Shown here: positions 1 to 6,341 of the stretch, piece by piece | Position numbering within the stretch: position 1 is the stretch's first letter | How the letters are laid out: every line of letters starts with the position of its first letter | NCBI GenBank assembly: GCA_030044455.1 | Contig: JASHVU010000584.1 | Span: forward strand, 1-6,712 | Source of the DNA: Acidobacteriaceae bacterium | GTDB taxonomy: Bacteria > Acidobacteriota > Terriglobia > Terriglobales > Acidobacteriaceae | Direction: 5' to 3' | DNA length: 6,712 nt | Notes under the pieces: generated by a model | Databases searched by the model: none | The model's input: the letters and a program-made list of their open reading frames with translations, nothing else | Told to the model about the DNA's origin: nothing | Made by a program: the position numbers and the translations under genes

Positions 1-1
1 G

Positions 2-796
2 TCGTCGCTGGCCGGGTTTCTAGGCGCGCTTACGGGCCTTGGCGGCGGGGTTGTGGTCGTGCCCGCGCTCACCCTAGCGCTCGGGGTCGATATCAAGTAC
101 GCCATTGGCGCATCGCTCGTCTCAGTCATCGCAACATCGTCGGGTGCGGCCGCCGCCTATGTGCGCGAGGGCTTCTCCAACATCCGCATCGGTATGTTTC
201 TTGAGATTGCCACCACGCTGGGTGCAATTCTTGGCGCGTTTCTTGCCGCACGCGTCTCAACCCACGCGCTGGCCATTGTGTTCGGGCTGGTGCTCTTGCA
301 GGCCGCTTATCAGTCGTTCCGGCATAAGCCAGGCGCCGAAACCGATAAGTCCGATACGCTGGCAACCAGGCTGCGTCTCGGCTCCGACTATCCTGTCGAC
401 GGCCAGCGACAAAAATACGGCGTCCGCAACGTTCCCGGAGGATTTGCCATGATGTTCGGCGCCGGCGCGCTCTCCGGCCTGCTCGGCATCGGGTCCGGCG
501 CCGTCAAGGTGATTGCCATGGACAGCATCATGCGCATTCCCTTCAAGGTCTCCACCACCACCAGCAACTTTATGATCGGCGTAACTGCTGCTGCCAGCGC
601 GGGCCTCTATCTCGAGCGCGGATATATCGACCCACGCGTGGCCATGCCAGTCATGCTCGGAGTCCTTATGGGAGCCCTGCTGGGGGCCAATGTCCTGGTG
701 CACGCTCCCGTCAAATCCCTGCGGATCGTCTTCGCCGTCGTCATCCTGGCGCTGGCCGTTGAAATGATCGTGAATGGCATCACGGGAAAGGTATAA
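2..796 (+). CDS. TauE/SafE family sulfite/anion exporter, 5'-truncated by window edge
   Basis: Integral inner-membrane permease of the TauE/SafE (DUF81) family. Members are proposed to export sulfite, sulfoacetate or other organosulfur anions; the substrate here cannot be told. The frame is open from base 2 with no stop, so the gene starts upstream. A GTG at 53 lies inside the first conserved helix and is not the real start. The 264 visible residues show the family's internal duplication. A Gly-rich helix with GLGGG (residues about 12-16) followed by VVPAL is mirrored in the second half by a GLLGIGSGAVKV segment (about residues 159-170). The STTTSNFMIGVTAAAS stretch just after it is typical of the C-terminal repeat. 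A hydrophilic loop (about residues 108-140) joins the halves. The stop is 5 bp before a DUF1634 gene, which supports co-transcription. The family call is secure; the substrate is not. Confidence 0.9.
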   Translation, partial: SSLAGFLGALTGLGGGVVVVPALTLALGVDIKYAIGASLVSVIATSSGAAAAYVREGFSNIRIGMFLEIATTLGAILGAFLAARVSTHALAIVFGLVLLQAAYQSFRHKPGAETDKSDTLATRLRLGSDYPVDGQRQKYGVRNVPGGFAMMFGAGALSGLLGIGSGAVKVIAMDSIMRIPFKVSTTTSNFMIGVTAAASAGLYLERGYIDPRVAMPVMLGVLMGALLGANVLVHAPVKSLRIVFAVVILALAVEMIVNGITGKV

Positions 797-801
797 CCTG
801 C

Positions 802-1167
802 ATGAACGATCGGCGTCTCGAGTCCATCATCGGTCAGCTTCTGCGAACCGGAGTCCTGCTGGCGGCGGGCACGGTGCTCGCCGGCGGCGTGCTCTATCTT
901 GTACGCCACCATGCCGACCCAGCCCGTTTTCACACCTTCGTTGCCGGTGGATCGAACATCAGCTCGCTCTCGGGAATCGTGCAAGCCGTGGCGCACGGCG
1001 ACAGTGTTGCCATCATGCAGATCGGCCTGCTACTGCTCGTTCTTACACCCATTACGCGGGTCGCTTTCGCTCTCGTAGGATTCTTTCTCGAGCGAGACCG
1101 TCTATATACCGCGGTCAGCCTCATTGTCCTTGTAATTCTCCTGTTTAGCCTCATCCACGCAGGCTGA
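802..1167 (+). CDS. DUF1634 domain-containing membrane protein
   Basis: Small (121 aa) membrane protein of unknown biochemical role. Three hydrophobic segments are visible, at about residues 13-34, 70-96 and 101-120. The block GLLLLVLTPITRVAF followed by GFFLERDRLYT (residues 75-103) is the most recognisable DUF1634 signature. The ATG at 802 is chosen because GGGAAAGG at 784-791 sits at a good distance upstream as a ribosome binding site. The gene begins 5 bp after the TauE/SafE stop. DUF1634 genes are often found directly next to TauE/SafE exporters, so an accessory role in that transporter is a reasonable inference, not something the sequence proves. Confidence 0.88.
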   Translation: MNDRRLESIIGQLLRTGVLLAAGTVLAGGVLYLVRHHADPARFHTFVAGGSNISSLSGIVQAVAHGDSVAIMQIGLLLLVLTPITRVAFALVGFFLERDRLYTAVSLIVLVILLFSLIHAG

Positions 1168-1228
1168 CGCACAGGCGCGTCTTTGCCGCCTGGATCATTC
1201 TGTCTGCCAGCTAATCTTCTTGAAGGGA

Positions 1229-1903
1229 TTAGGCCACCGCGCCCGATTGTGCCTCGGCCTCAAGCTTGCTGCCCACCTCGGCCGCAGCCTGTGCCAGCAC
1301 CCGGTGATGAATGGTGAACAGCGCCAACTCCAGCCGGTCGCCCACGCCAGTCTTGTCGTAGATCGAGCGCAGGTAATTCTTGATCACCTGCTCGGTAGTT
1401 TTGAGCCGATGCGCGATCTCGCGATTCTTGCAACCCTGCACAATCAGAGCCACAATCCGCATCTCTTTCGGAGTCAGCCGGTCGCGTACGCGCATGCCGA
1501 CCATGTCTTCCTCGGGCGAGTCGGGCATCATCACCTGCGGAGGTACCCATGACTCTCCGACAGCCACCCGGCGAACACATTCCACCAGCGTCGGACCGGT
1601 CACGTTGCGAAACACCACTCCCCGGAATCCCTGCTGAAGGTAGGTCGTTGCGCTCTCATTGTTCTCAGCGATTACAATGCCGCGGCTGCCCGACGACTCC
1701 AGCAGGATTCGCAGGCGCGCAATCTCGGGGTGCAACGACGCGGCAAACAGCACAATCGACCCCGGGAACGTGGTGATCGCGTGATACATACGGTCCACGT
1801 CGGTGCATTGCGCAATAATGCGCAGATCCTCGTCCATCGCCAGCACCTTAGCTGTGCCGGCGCGGAAAATTGCCTGTGAATCGGCCAGGATGATCTTGTT
1901 CAT
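1229..1903 (-). CDS. NarL/FixJ-type response regulator with degenerate receiver and LuxR HTH
   Basis: Cytoplasmic transcription factor of 224 aa. Residues 1-120 have the receiver fold of NarL-type regulators: IILADSQAIFRAG at the start and GFRGVVFRNV near its end. Residues about 141-203 form a LuxR-type helix-turn-helix, with LTPKEMRIVALIVQG, NREIAHRL and a recognition-helix region around VIKNYLRSIYDK. The key receiver residues are changed. The strand that normally ends in the phosphorylated Asp reads IVLFAAS, putting Ala at 54/55. The conserved Thr position reads IVIAE, and the conserved Lys appears as Arg99. Only Asp8 of the acidic pair remains. Classical Asp phosphorylation is therefore unlikely, and control by abundance, ligand or partner binding is inferred. 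The ATG at 1903 is preceded on its strand by a weak purine-rich GTAGAGAG. It converges with the DUF1634 gene and diverges from the flavoenzyme operon. Target genes are unknown. Confidence 0.88.
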   Translation of the reverse strand: MNKIILADSQAIFRAGTAKVLAMDEDLRIIAQCTDVDRMYHAITTFPGSIVLFAASLHPEIARLRILLESSGSRGIVIAENNESATTYLQQGFRGVVFRNVTGPTLVECVRRVAVGESWVPPQVMMPDSPEEDMVGMRVRDRLTPKEMRIVALIVQGCKNREIAHRLKTTEQVIKNYLRSIYDKTGVGDRLELALFTIHHRVLAQAAAEVGSKLEAEAQSGAVA

Positions 1904-2296
1904 CGCTCTCTACCCCGTCCGTCCTTCACCGAATCCCCCTCCAGAACTGCTTTGCCCTCGAGCTCCAATTCAGGCTCGGAATTCCGGCCCCTTCTCGCTT
2001 ATTGACCGGGCACTTTCGCGCACCAAGCTCTTCTGGTACCGCCTGTGCACGTTTATCGGCAACGCTTGCTGCAGCCCTGGTTCTGTCCCTATTTGTGACA
2101 ATAAAGCGATATATGTCTCTTTCTAGCTGAGTCAAGGTGCATCCGTCTATCCCAATTTCATACCAGAAACCGATAAAGCAATGGCCCGGCCAAAGGGTAA
2201 AGCACAATCTCGCCCCATTTTGACCCCCGAAACCGTCCCTGCCTGTGTCGAACCTCACTCTGGTTCCCTTCGCCCGTACCTCGTACACTGTGACAT
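1904..2296. other. Divergent intergenic region, 393 bp
   Basis: This stretch separates the minus-strand LuxR-type regulator from the plus-strand flavoenzyme operon, so both promoters should lie here. I see one fair sigma70-like promoter pointing left (listed separately). For the rightward operon no good -35/-10 pair is evident. A TACACT hexamer at 2284-2289 lies only 7 bp before the ATG at 2297, and there is no clear Shine-Dalgarno, so a leaderless or poorly initiated transcript is possible. Open frames within it lack recognisable protein features and I do not call a gene. Confidence 0.6.
2108..2135 (-). promoter_or_regulatory. Putative sigma70-type promoter for the LuxR-type regulator
   Basis: Read on the minus strand, TTGACT (2130-2135) is followed after 16 bp by TATATC (2108-2113). 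These match the consensus -35 at 5 of 6 and -10 at 4 of 6 positions. Transcription would start near 2101 and leave an untranslated leader of about 200 nt before the ATG at 1903. This is sequence matching only, and promoters of the inferred phylum are poorly defined. Confidence 0.3.
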
Positions 2297-3949
2297 ATGG
2301 CCCGACCGATCCTCCTTGCGGTTGACGACGACGTCAGCGTTCTTGAAGCGGTAGTCCAGGATCTGCGTCGTGAATATGGCGCCAACTACCGTGTTTTGCG
2401 CGCTGCCAGCGGCCAGGCGGCCCTCGACACGCTCGACCAGCTCCGTGAACGCGACGAGCCTGTTGCACTTATCATCAGCGACCAGCGCATGCCGGGGATG
2501 ACCGGAGTCGAATTTCTTGAACGGGCCCGGCCGGTTTACCCTGAGGCGCGCCGGGTTCTGCTTACCGCCTACGCCGACACCGAGGCAGCGATCCGGGCTA
2601 TCAATTCCGCCCGCATTCACTACTACCTTAATAAGCCGTGGGACCCGCCCGAAGAGAAGCTCTACCCCGTCCTCAACGATCTTCTCGACGACTGGAAATC
2701 TGGATACAAGCCCCACTTCGAAGGTCTTCGCGTTATCGGCCACCGTTGGATGCTCCGCGACCACAAGGTCAGGAACTTCCTCTCCCGCAACCACATCCCT
2801 TATCGCTGGCTCGACGTCACTGACCACGAAGAAGTTGGCAAGTTATTGCACGACCGCAAGATAGTCACTGACCACCTCCCGATCCTGCTCTTTCCTGACG
2901 GTACGGTCCTTGCCGATCCTGAGCTCGACGCCATTGCTGCGAAGGTTGGCTTGAGCACCCAGGCTACTCAGGATTTCTACGACGTGGTCATTGTGGGCGC
3001 CGGACCCGCGGGCCTTGCTGCGGCGGTGTATGGCGCCAGCGAGGGCCTGAAAACAGTGGTGATCGAGCCCGAAGCACCCGGCGGTCAGGCCGGCTCAAGC
3101 TCCCGGATCGAGAACTATCTGGGGTTTCCGGCTGGAATTTCGGGTGCCGACCTGGGTCGCCGTGCCCATACCCAGGCATCGCGCTTCGGTGCCGAGTTCG
3201 TCATGCAGCGCGCCACCGGCCTGCGCCTCGAAGGCCAGTACCGCTTTGTGGGCCTTGCCGACGGACGCGAGGTCGCCAGCCACACCGTGCTGCTGTGCCA
3301 GGGCGTGCAGTACCGCAAGCTCGAAGTGCCCGGGGCAGAGGAACTCACTGGCCGAGGCATCTATTACGGAGCTGCGCTGGTTGAAGCTGTGGCCTGCAAG
3401 GGCGAAGAGGTTTACATCGTGGGCGGCGCCAACTCGGCCGGCCAGGCTGCTCTGTACTTCGCCAAATATGCCTGCAAGGTAACCATGCTGGTGCGCAGCC
3501 CCGGGCTTTCTGCCACGATGTCGAAATATTTGATCGATGAGATCGGTGACACATCCAATATTGTGATAGAGGCACGCACGCAGGTGATTGAAGCCATGGG
3601 CAGCGATCGCCTCGAGCGGTTGCGTTTGCGCGGTCCGGCCGGGGAGTTTGAAAGGCCGGCCATGTCGCTGTTTATCTTTATAGGGGCCGCGCCGGTAACT
3701 TCATGGCTGCCGCCATGCGTTTTGCGTGACGCGAACGGTTTTGTGCTGGCGGGCGGAGACCTGCGGGGCGACGTAAGAGTGGCCGAAGTGTGGCGCGAAG
3801 AGCGGGCGCCGCTCTTGCTCGAATCGAGCGTGCCCGGCGTCTTTGTCGCCGGCGATGTGCGCTACGGGTCGGTGAAACGCGTAGCCTCCGCAGTGGGCGA
3901 GGGATCGATCGCTGTGCAGTTGGTTCATCAGTATCTGGCGGGGTTTTAG
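2297..3949 (+). CDS. Response-regulator receiver fused to thioredoxin-reductase-like FAD/NAD(P) oxidoreductase
   Basis: Cytoplasmic flavoprotein of 550 aa with three parts. Residues 1-130 are a complete receiver: acidic pocket D11/D12, phosphoacceptor D62 in ISDQRMPGMTG, T90 and K113 in NKPW. Residues about 143-222 resemble a glutaredoxin/thioredoxin fold (FLSRNHIPYRWLDV, then LPILLFPDGT), but the active-site cysteines are absent. Residues 227-550 are a low-molecular-weight thioredoxin-reductase-like module: FAD-binding GAGPAG (234-239), GGQAG and IENYLGF, NAD(P)-binding VGGANSAG (374-381), and FVAGD (516-520) for the flavin. Where thioredoxin reductase has its CATC after YYG, this protein reads IYYGAALVEA. 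No CxxC occurs anywhere; the four cysteines are isolated. It should bind FAD and probably NAD(P)H, but disulfide reduction by the usual mechanism is not expected. The ATG at 2297 gives a canonical receiver N-terminus but has no clear ribosome binding site. The kinase gene 35 bp downstream is the likely phosphodonor. Confidence 0.92.
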   Translation: MARPILLAVDDDVSVLEAVVQDLRREYGANYRVLRAASGQAALDTLDQLRERDEPVALIISDQRMPGMTGVEFLERARPVYPEARRVLLTAYADTEAAIRAINSARIHYYLNKPWDPPEEKLYPVLNDLLDDWKSGYKPHFEGLRVIGHRWMLRDHKVRNFLSRNHIPYRWLDVTDHEEVGKLLHDRKIVTDHLPILLFPDGTVLADPELDAIAAKVGLSTQATQDFYDVVIVGAGPAGLAAAVYGASEGLKTVVIEPEAPGGQAGSSSRIENYLGFPAGISGADLGRRAHTQASRFGAEFVMQRATGLRLEGQYRFVGLADGREVASHTVLLCQGVQYRKLEVPGAEELTGRGIYYGAALVEAVACKGEEVYIVGGANSAGQAALYFAKYACKVTMLVRSPGLSATMSKYLIDEIGDTSNIVIEARTQVIEAMGSDRLERLRLRGPAGEFERPAMSLFIFIGAAPVTSWLPPCVLRDANGFVLAGGDLRGDVRVAEVWREERAPLLLESSVPGVFVAGDVRYGSVKRVASAVGEGSIAVQLVHQYLAGF

Positions 3950-3984
3950 GATTGCGCCAGGCGGACGGGGGCTCCAAAAGTACG

Positions 3985-5418
3985 ATGAGCGAAGACGGAA
4001 AATCGATCGAGATTGAATCGATTCTTCTCACGGATTTAGGCGATGTGCTTTTCCGCACCCGGCCATTCTCCGGAACCAGCGCCGATGCTTTAAGCGGCGT
4101 GCAACACGCCGAACGCGTCTTCGCGAAAGCCGGCGCGTATATCGTCGAATCGGGCGTGCCTGCCCGTTATTACTGGGTTGTCCTCGAGGGCAAAACCTAT
4201 GCCGAGCGGCCTGAGAAAGATGGAAGCTGGACGCGTGTCGGCTTTGCGCAATCCGGCGAAGGCTTTGGCGAGGTTCCACTGCTCACCGGCCGCACTCTCT
4301 CGCTCTTCCGCATTCTTGCCGAGACTGACTCAACCCTGATCCGTTTTGACGAAGCGGAATTCTGGAACATGATGGCGTGCTGCCCCACGGTCCGCGCCGT
4401 CATTCTGGCAGATATGGCGCAGCGTCTGCAGACCTACCAGGTTGAAGCGCTGCACCGCGAAAAGCTGATTTCGCTGGGAACGCTTGCCGCCGGGCTTATG
4501 CACGAGCTGCATAATCCCGGGTCGGCCGCCAAGCGCGCCTCATCGCAACTGCGCGAAAACTTGCTGCGGCTGCAGCAGATTTCGCTGCGCCACGGCAGCA
4601 AGCCCAAAACGCCCGAACAGCTTGACTGTATGCGTTGCCTGCTGGAGCGAACCGTCGCCGGCTGCAAAGCTCCGGCCATGAGCAGCCTCGAGCAGTCCGA
4701 TGCTGAGGAGGCCATGGCGGAATGGCTCGCGGCCGCGGGAGTTGAAAACGCATTCAACATCGCTCCCGCGCTGGTCGGAATCGGCTTCAAACCCGAAGAA
4801 TTGGAGTGCGCGCGCGCGGCATTCGATGTGAGCAGTCTATCCGATTCGCTCAACTGGCTTGAAGCGCTGGTCTCGAGCGTTTCGCTCGTCTGCGCCATCG
4901 AGGAGAGCATCTCGCGCGTATCCGACCTAGTGATGGCGGTCAAGAAATTCGCTTACGACGAGCGCATGGTGGGCAAGGAAATCGACGTTCACGACAGTCT
5001 GCAGAGCACCCTCACCATTCTTGGTCACAAACTTCGCACCAGAAGTGTCTCTGCCGAAAAAGTCTTTCAGGCTTCGCCTTCAACTCTTCGCACGCGCGGA
5101 CCCGGCTTGAGCCAGGTCTGGACCAACCTCATCGACAATGCAGTCGACGCTTCGCCCGACGGCGGCAAGATCACCATCTCAACCTGGACCGAGCCGGGAA
5201 TTCTCGCCGTTAGCATTGCCGATCAGGGAAAGGGAATTGAGCCCGACGTGCTGCCCCACATCTTTGAGGCATTTTTCACCACCAAGCCGCAGGGTTCGGG
5301 AACCGGCCTCGGCCTGGAGATTGTGAACCGCATCGTCACCCAGAAGTTCGGCGGCACAGTCGATGTTGAATCCAAGCCCGGCAACACGAAGTTCACCGTG
5401 CGCCTGCCTGTCACGTAG
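3985..5418 (+). CDS. Soluble sensor histidine kinase with Crp-like N-terminal domain
   Basis: Histidine kinase of 477 aa with no membrane segment. Residues about 15-150 form a cyclic-nucleotide-binding-like (Crp-type) beta-roll, with FGEVPLLTG at 94-102. The Arg expected to hold the cyclic phosphate seems replaced (TLSLF at 104-108), so the ligand may not be cAMP or cGMP. The H-box is at 160-178 (KLISLGTLAAGLMHELHNP), with H173 the predicted phosphorylated His. The second dimerisation helix appears only at about 304-326, so roughly 110-120 residues are inserted, including C215, C218 and C227. The ATPase has its N-box (NLIDNAVDAS, 381-390), G1 (DQGKGI, 413-418), F-box (FEAFFTTK) and G2 (GTGLGL, 439-444). 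The ATG at 3985 is preferred; an in-frame TTG at 3952 with GGCGGGG upstream is an alternative. The gene lies 35 bp after the receiver-flavoenzyme fusion, its likely phosphotransfer partner. Its TAG stop lies inside a REP fragment. Confidence 0.92.
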   Translation: MSEDGKSIEIESILLTDLGDVLFRTRPFSGTSADALSGVQHAERVFAKAGAYIVESGVPARYYWVVLEGKTYAERPEKDGSWTRVGFAQSGEGFGEVPLLTGRTLSLFRILAETDSTLIRFDEAEFWNMMACCPTVRAVILADMAQRLQTYQVEALHREKLISLGTLAAGLMHELHNPGSAAKRASSQLRENLLRLQQISLRHGSKPKTPEQLDCMRCLLERTVAGCKAPAMSSLEQSDAEEAMAEWLAAAGVENAFNIAPALVGIGFKPEELECARAAFDVSSLSDSLNWLEALVSSVSLVCAIEESISRVSDLVMAVKKFAYDERMVGKEIDVHDSLQSTLTILGHKLRTRSVSAEKVFQASPSTLRTRGPGLSQVWTNLIDNAVDASPDGGKITISTWTEPGILAVSIADQGKGIEPDVLPHIFEAFFTTKPQGSGTGLGLEIVNRIVTQKFGGTVDVESKPGNTKFTVRLPVT

Positions 5419-5427
5419 CGCCGCGCC
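5415..5427 (+). repeat. Partial REP element (head only) overlapping kinase stop codon
   Basis: GTAGCGCCGCGC here is identical to the first 12 nt of the four REP copies downstream, after which similarity is lost. The TAG of GTAG is the stop codon of the histidine kinase gene (5416-5418). It is probably a decayed or truncated REP, 27 bp upstream of the first complete copy. Confidence 0.55.
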
Positions 5428-5454
5428 ATCGTCCAAGCACCGCGCCAGGCCCAA

Positions 5455-5503
5455 GTAGCGCCGCGCTCTAGCGCGGTTGTCGTGCGGGCCTCCAGGTCCG
5501 CAC
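5455..5503 (+). repeat. REP element copy 1 (complete, upstream of the transposase)
   Basis: The 49-nt unit has a GTAG tetranucleotide (5455-5458), then hairpin 1 (CCGCGC / GCGCGG with loop TCTA, 5461-5476), the linker TTGTC, and hairpin 2 (GTGCGGGC / GTCCGCAC with loop CTCCAG, 5482-5503; one G-T wobble). The GTAG head beside tandem hairpins is the organisation known for enterobacterial REP sequences recognised by REP-associated tyrosine transposases. It ends 52 bp before the transposase start. About 20 nt of 3' flank (5506-5525) also resembles the flank of copy 3. Confidence 0.85.
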
Positions 5504-5555
5504 AAGGTATTTCGCGTCACAGCCCGGTCCCAATACGTAGGCATACAAGAAAAAG

Positions 5556-6275
5556 GTGGAGTCTCAGAACCCAAAGCAAAAATCGCCGCCTGAAGCGGTC
5601 GTGCAGGGCGCCGTCAGTCCGCGATTCGGCGAAGTCAGAATTCGCAATCGGCGTTTGCCCCACTGGGAAAAAGAAGCGGGCCTTTACTTTGTCACCTTTC
5701 GCCTCGCCGATTCTCTGCCGCGTCAGGTTATCGAGAAATTGCATGAGCGTCACAAGATACTTAGGGCTGTAAAGGAAAATGGCGCCAAACTCCTTCCACA
5801 TCAAAAAGTGCTTGTCGCCGAGTTCAGTTCGAGCAAGATTGAAGACTACTTCGATCGCGGAATCGGAGCATGTTACTTGCGGGACCCGCGTGTTGCGGGG
5901 CTTGTCGCAAATGCTCTCCGACTAAGGCACGGAAGCAAATACAGGCTTGTTGCCTGGTGCATCATGCCGAATCATGTGCACGTTGTATTGCGCTTACTGC
6001 CGGGACATGAGTTGGCGCCGATCATGAATAGTTGGAAGTCGTATACGGCGAGGATGGCGAATCGAATCCTCGGGCGAACAGGCGCGTTTTGGCAGAGAGA
6101 GTACTATGACCGTCTGATCCGCAATGAGAACGAATTCGAACGCGCCGTTCGCTACGTTCTCGAAAACCCCGTACGTGCAGGCTTGAAAAATTGGGAGTGG
6201 GTATGGAGTACGGGCGTGGACGCCCATACGACAGCCGCGCCGGAGCGCGGCGCTACTGTCGAGAGGAGCTGCTGA
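5556..6275 (+). CDS. REP-associated tyrosine transposase (RAYT, Y1/HUH family)
   Basis: Single-strand DNA endonuclease-like protein of the IS200/IS605-related Y1 group, 239 aa, presumed to act on the flanking REP hairpins. Conserved features run in order: RIRNRRLPHWEKEAGLYFVTF (28-48, here interrupted only for length) as the first beta strand region; WCIMPNHVHVVL (134-145) with the metal-binding HUH pair H140/H142; FWQREYYDRLIR (178-189), which carries the candidate catalytic Tyr (183 or 184); and the typical closing block YVLENPVRAGL (200-210). The core appears intact with no frameshift. The start is uncertain: GTG at 5556 is the first possibility, with only a weak purine run before it, and family similarity begins near residue 28. 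Residues about 218-234 are encoded by an inverted REP, so the tail is repeat-derived rather than family sequence. Domesticated RAYTs are usually single-copy and non-mobile; whether this one is active is unknown. Confidence 0.92.
   Translation: MESQNPKQKSPPEAVVQGAVSPRFGEVRIRNRRLPHWEKEAGLYFVTFRLADSLPRQVIEKLHERHKILRAVKENGAKLLPHQKVLVAEFSSSKIEDYFDRGIGACYLRDPRVAGLVANALRLRHGSKYRLVAWCIMPNHVHVVLRLLPGHELAPIMNSWKSYTARMANRILGRTGAFWQREYYDRLIRNENEFERAVRYVLENPVRAGLKNWEWVWSTGVDAHTTAAPERGATVERSC
6208..6256 (-). repeat. REP element copy 2 (inverted, inside transposase 3' end)
   Basis: Read on the minus strand this is a full 49-nt REP. It has GTAG (6253-6256), hairpin 1 CCGCGC / GCGCGG with loop TCCG (6235-6250), the linker CTGTC (6230-6234), and hairpin 2 GTATGGGC / GCCCGTAC with loop GTCCAC (6208-6229). 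Both arms of hairpin 2 differ from the other copies yet still pair, with one wobble. It lies wholly within the transposase frame and encodes its C-terminal tail. With copy 1 it brackets the transposase as an inverted pair. Confidence 0.82.
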
Positions 6276-6341
6276 TTCTCACCGCTGGCTAGGATGCCGC
6301 CGTCGACCACAACACCTGCCCGTCAACACCGCAACCTCCAA

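Noticed and set aside
1172..1192. CAGGCG / CGCCTG inverted repeat between the convergent DUF1634 and LuxR-type genes
   Set aside because: The stem is only 6 bp with a 9-nt loop and there is no T-run on either side, so I do not call a terminator.
1211..1232. CTAATC / GATTAG inverted repeat at the LuxR-type gene stop
   Set aside because: Short A+T-rich stem with no T-tract; within chance expectation.
2052..2177. TTTATCGG and CCGATAAA, an 8-bp inverted pair 110 bp apart in the intergenic region
   Set aside because: About one such pair is expected by chance in a region of this size and the match does not extend.
1926..2288. 120-codon minus-strand open frame in the divergent intergenic region
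   Set aside because: It starts with GTG, has no recognisable domain, spans the predicted promoter of the LuxR-type gene and shows no convincing coding character.
2094..2295. Two TGTGACA copies (2094-2100 and 2289-2295) resembling Crp/Fnr half-sites
   Set aside because: Neither has a matching inverted half at the right distance, and no Crp-type DNA-binding protein is encoded here.
2255..2827. 190-codon minus-strand open frame opposite the receiver domain
   Set aside because: It is antisense to an unmistakable receiver with all conserved residues; a shadow frame caused by high G+C codon use.
3790..3984. N-terminal extension of the kinase reading frame back to a GTG at 3790
   Set aside because: The extension overlaps the coding sequence of the flavoenzyme by 160 bp and shows no domain; ATG at 3985 (or TTG at 3952) is more credible.
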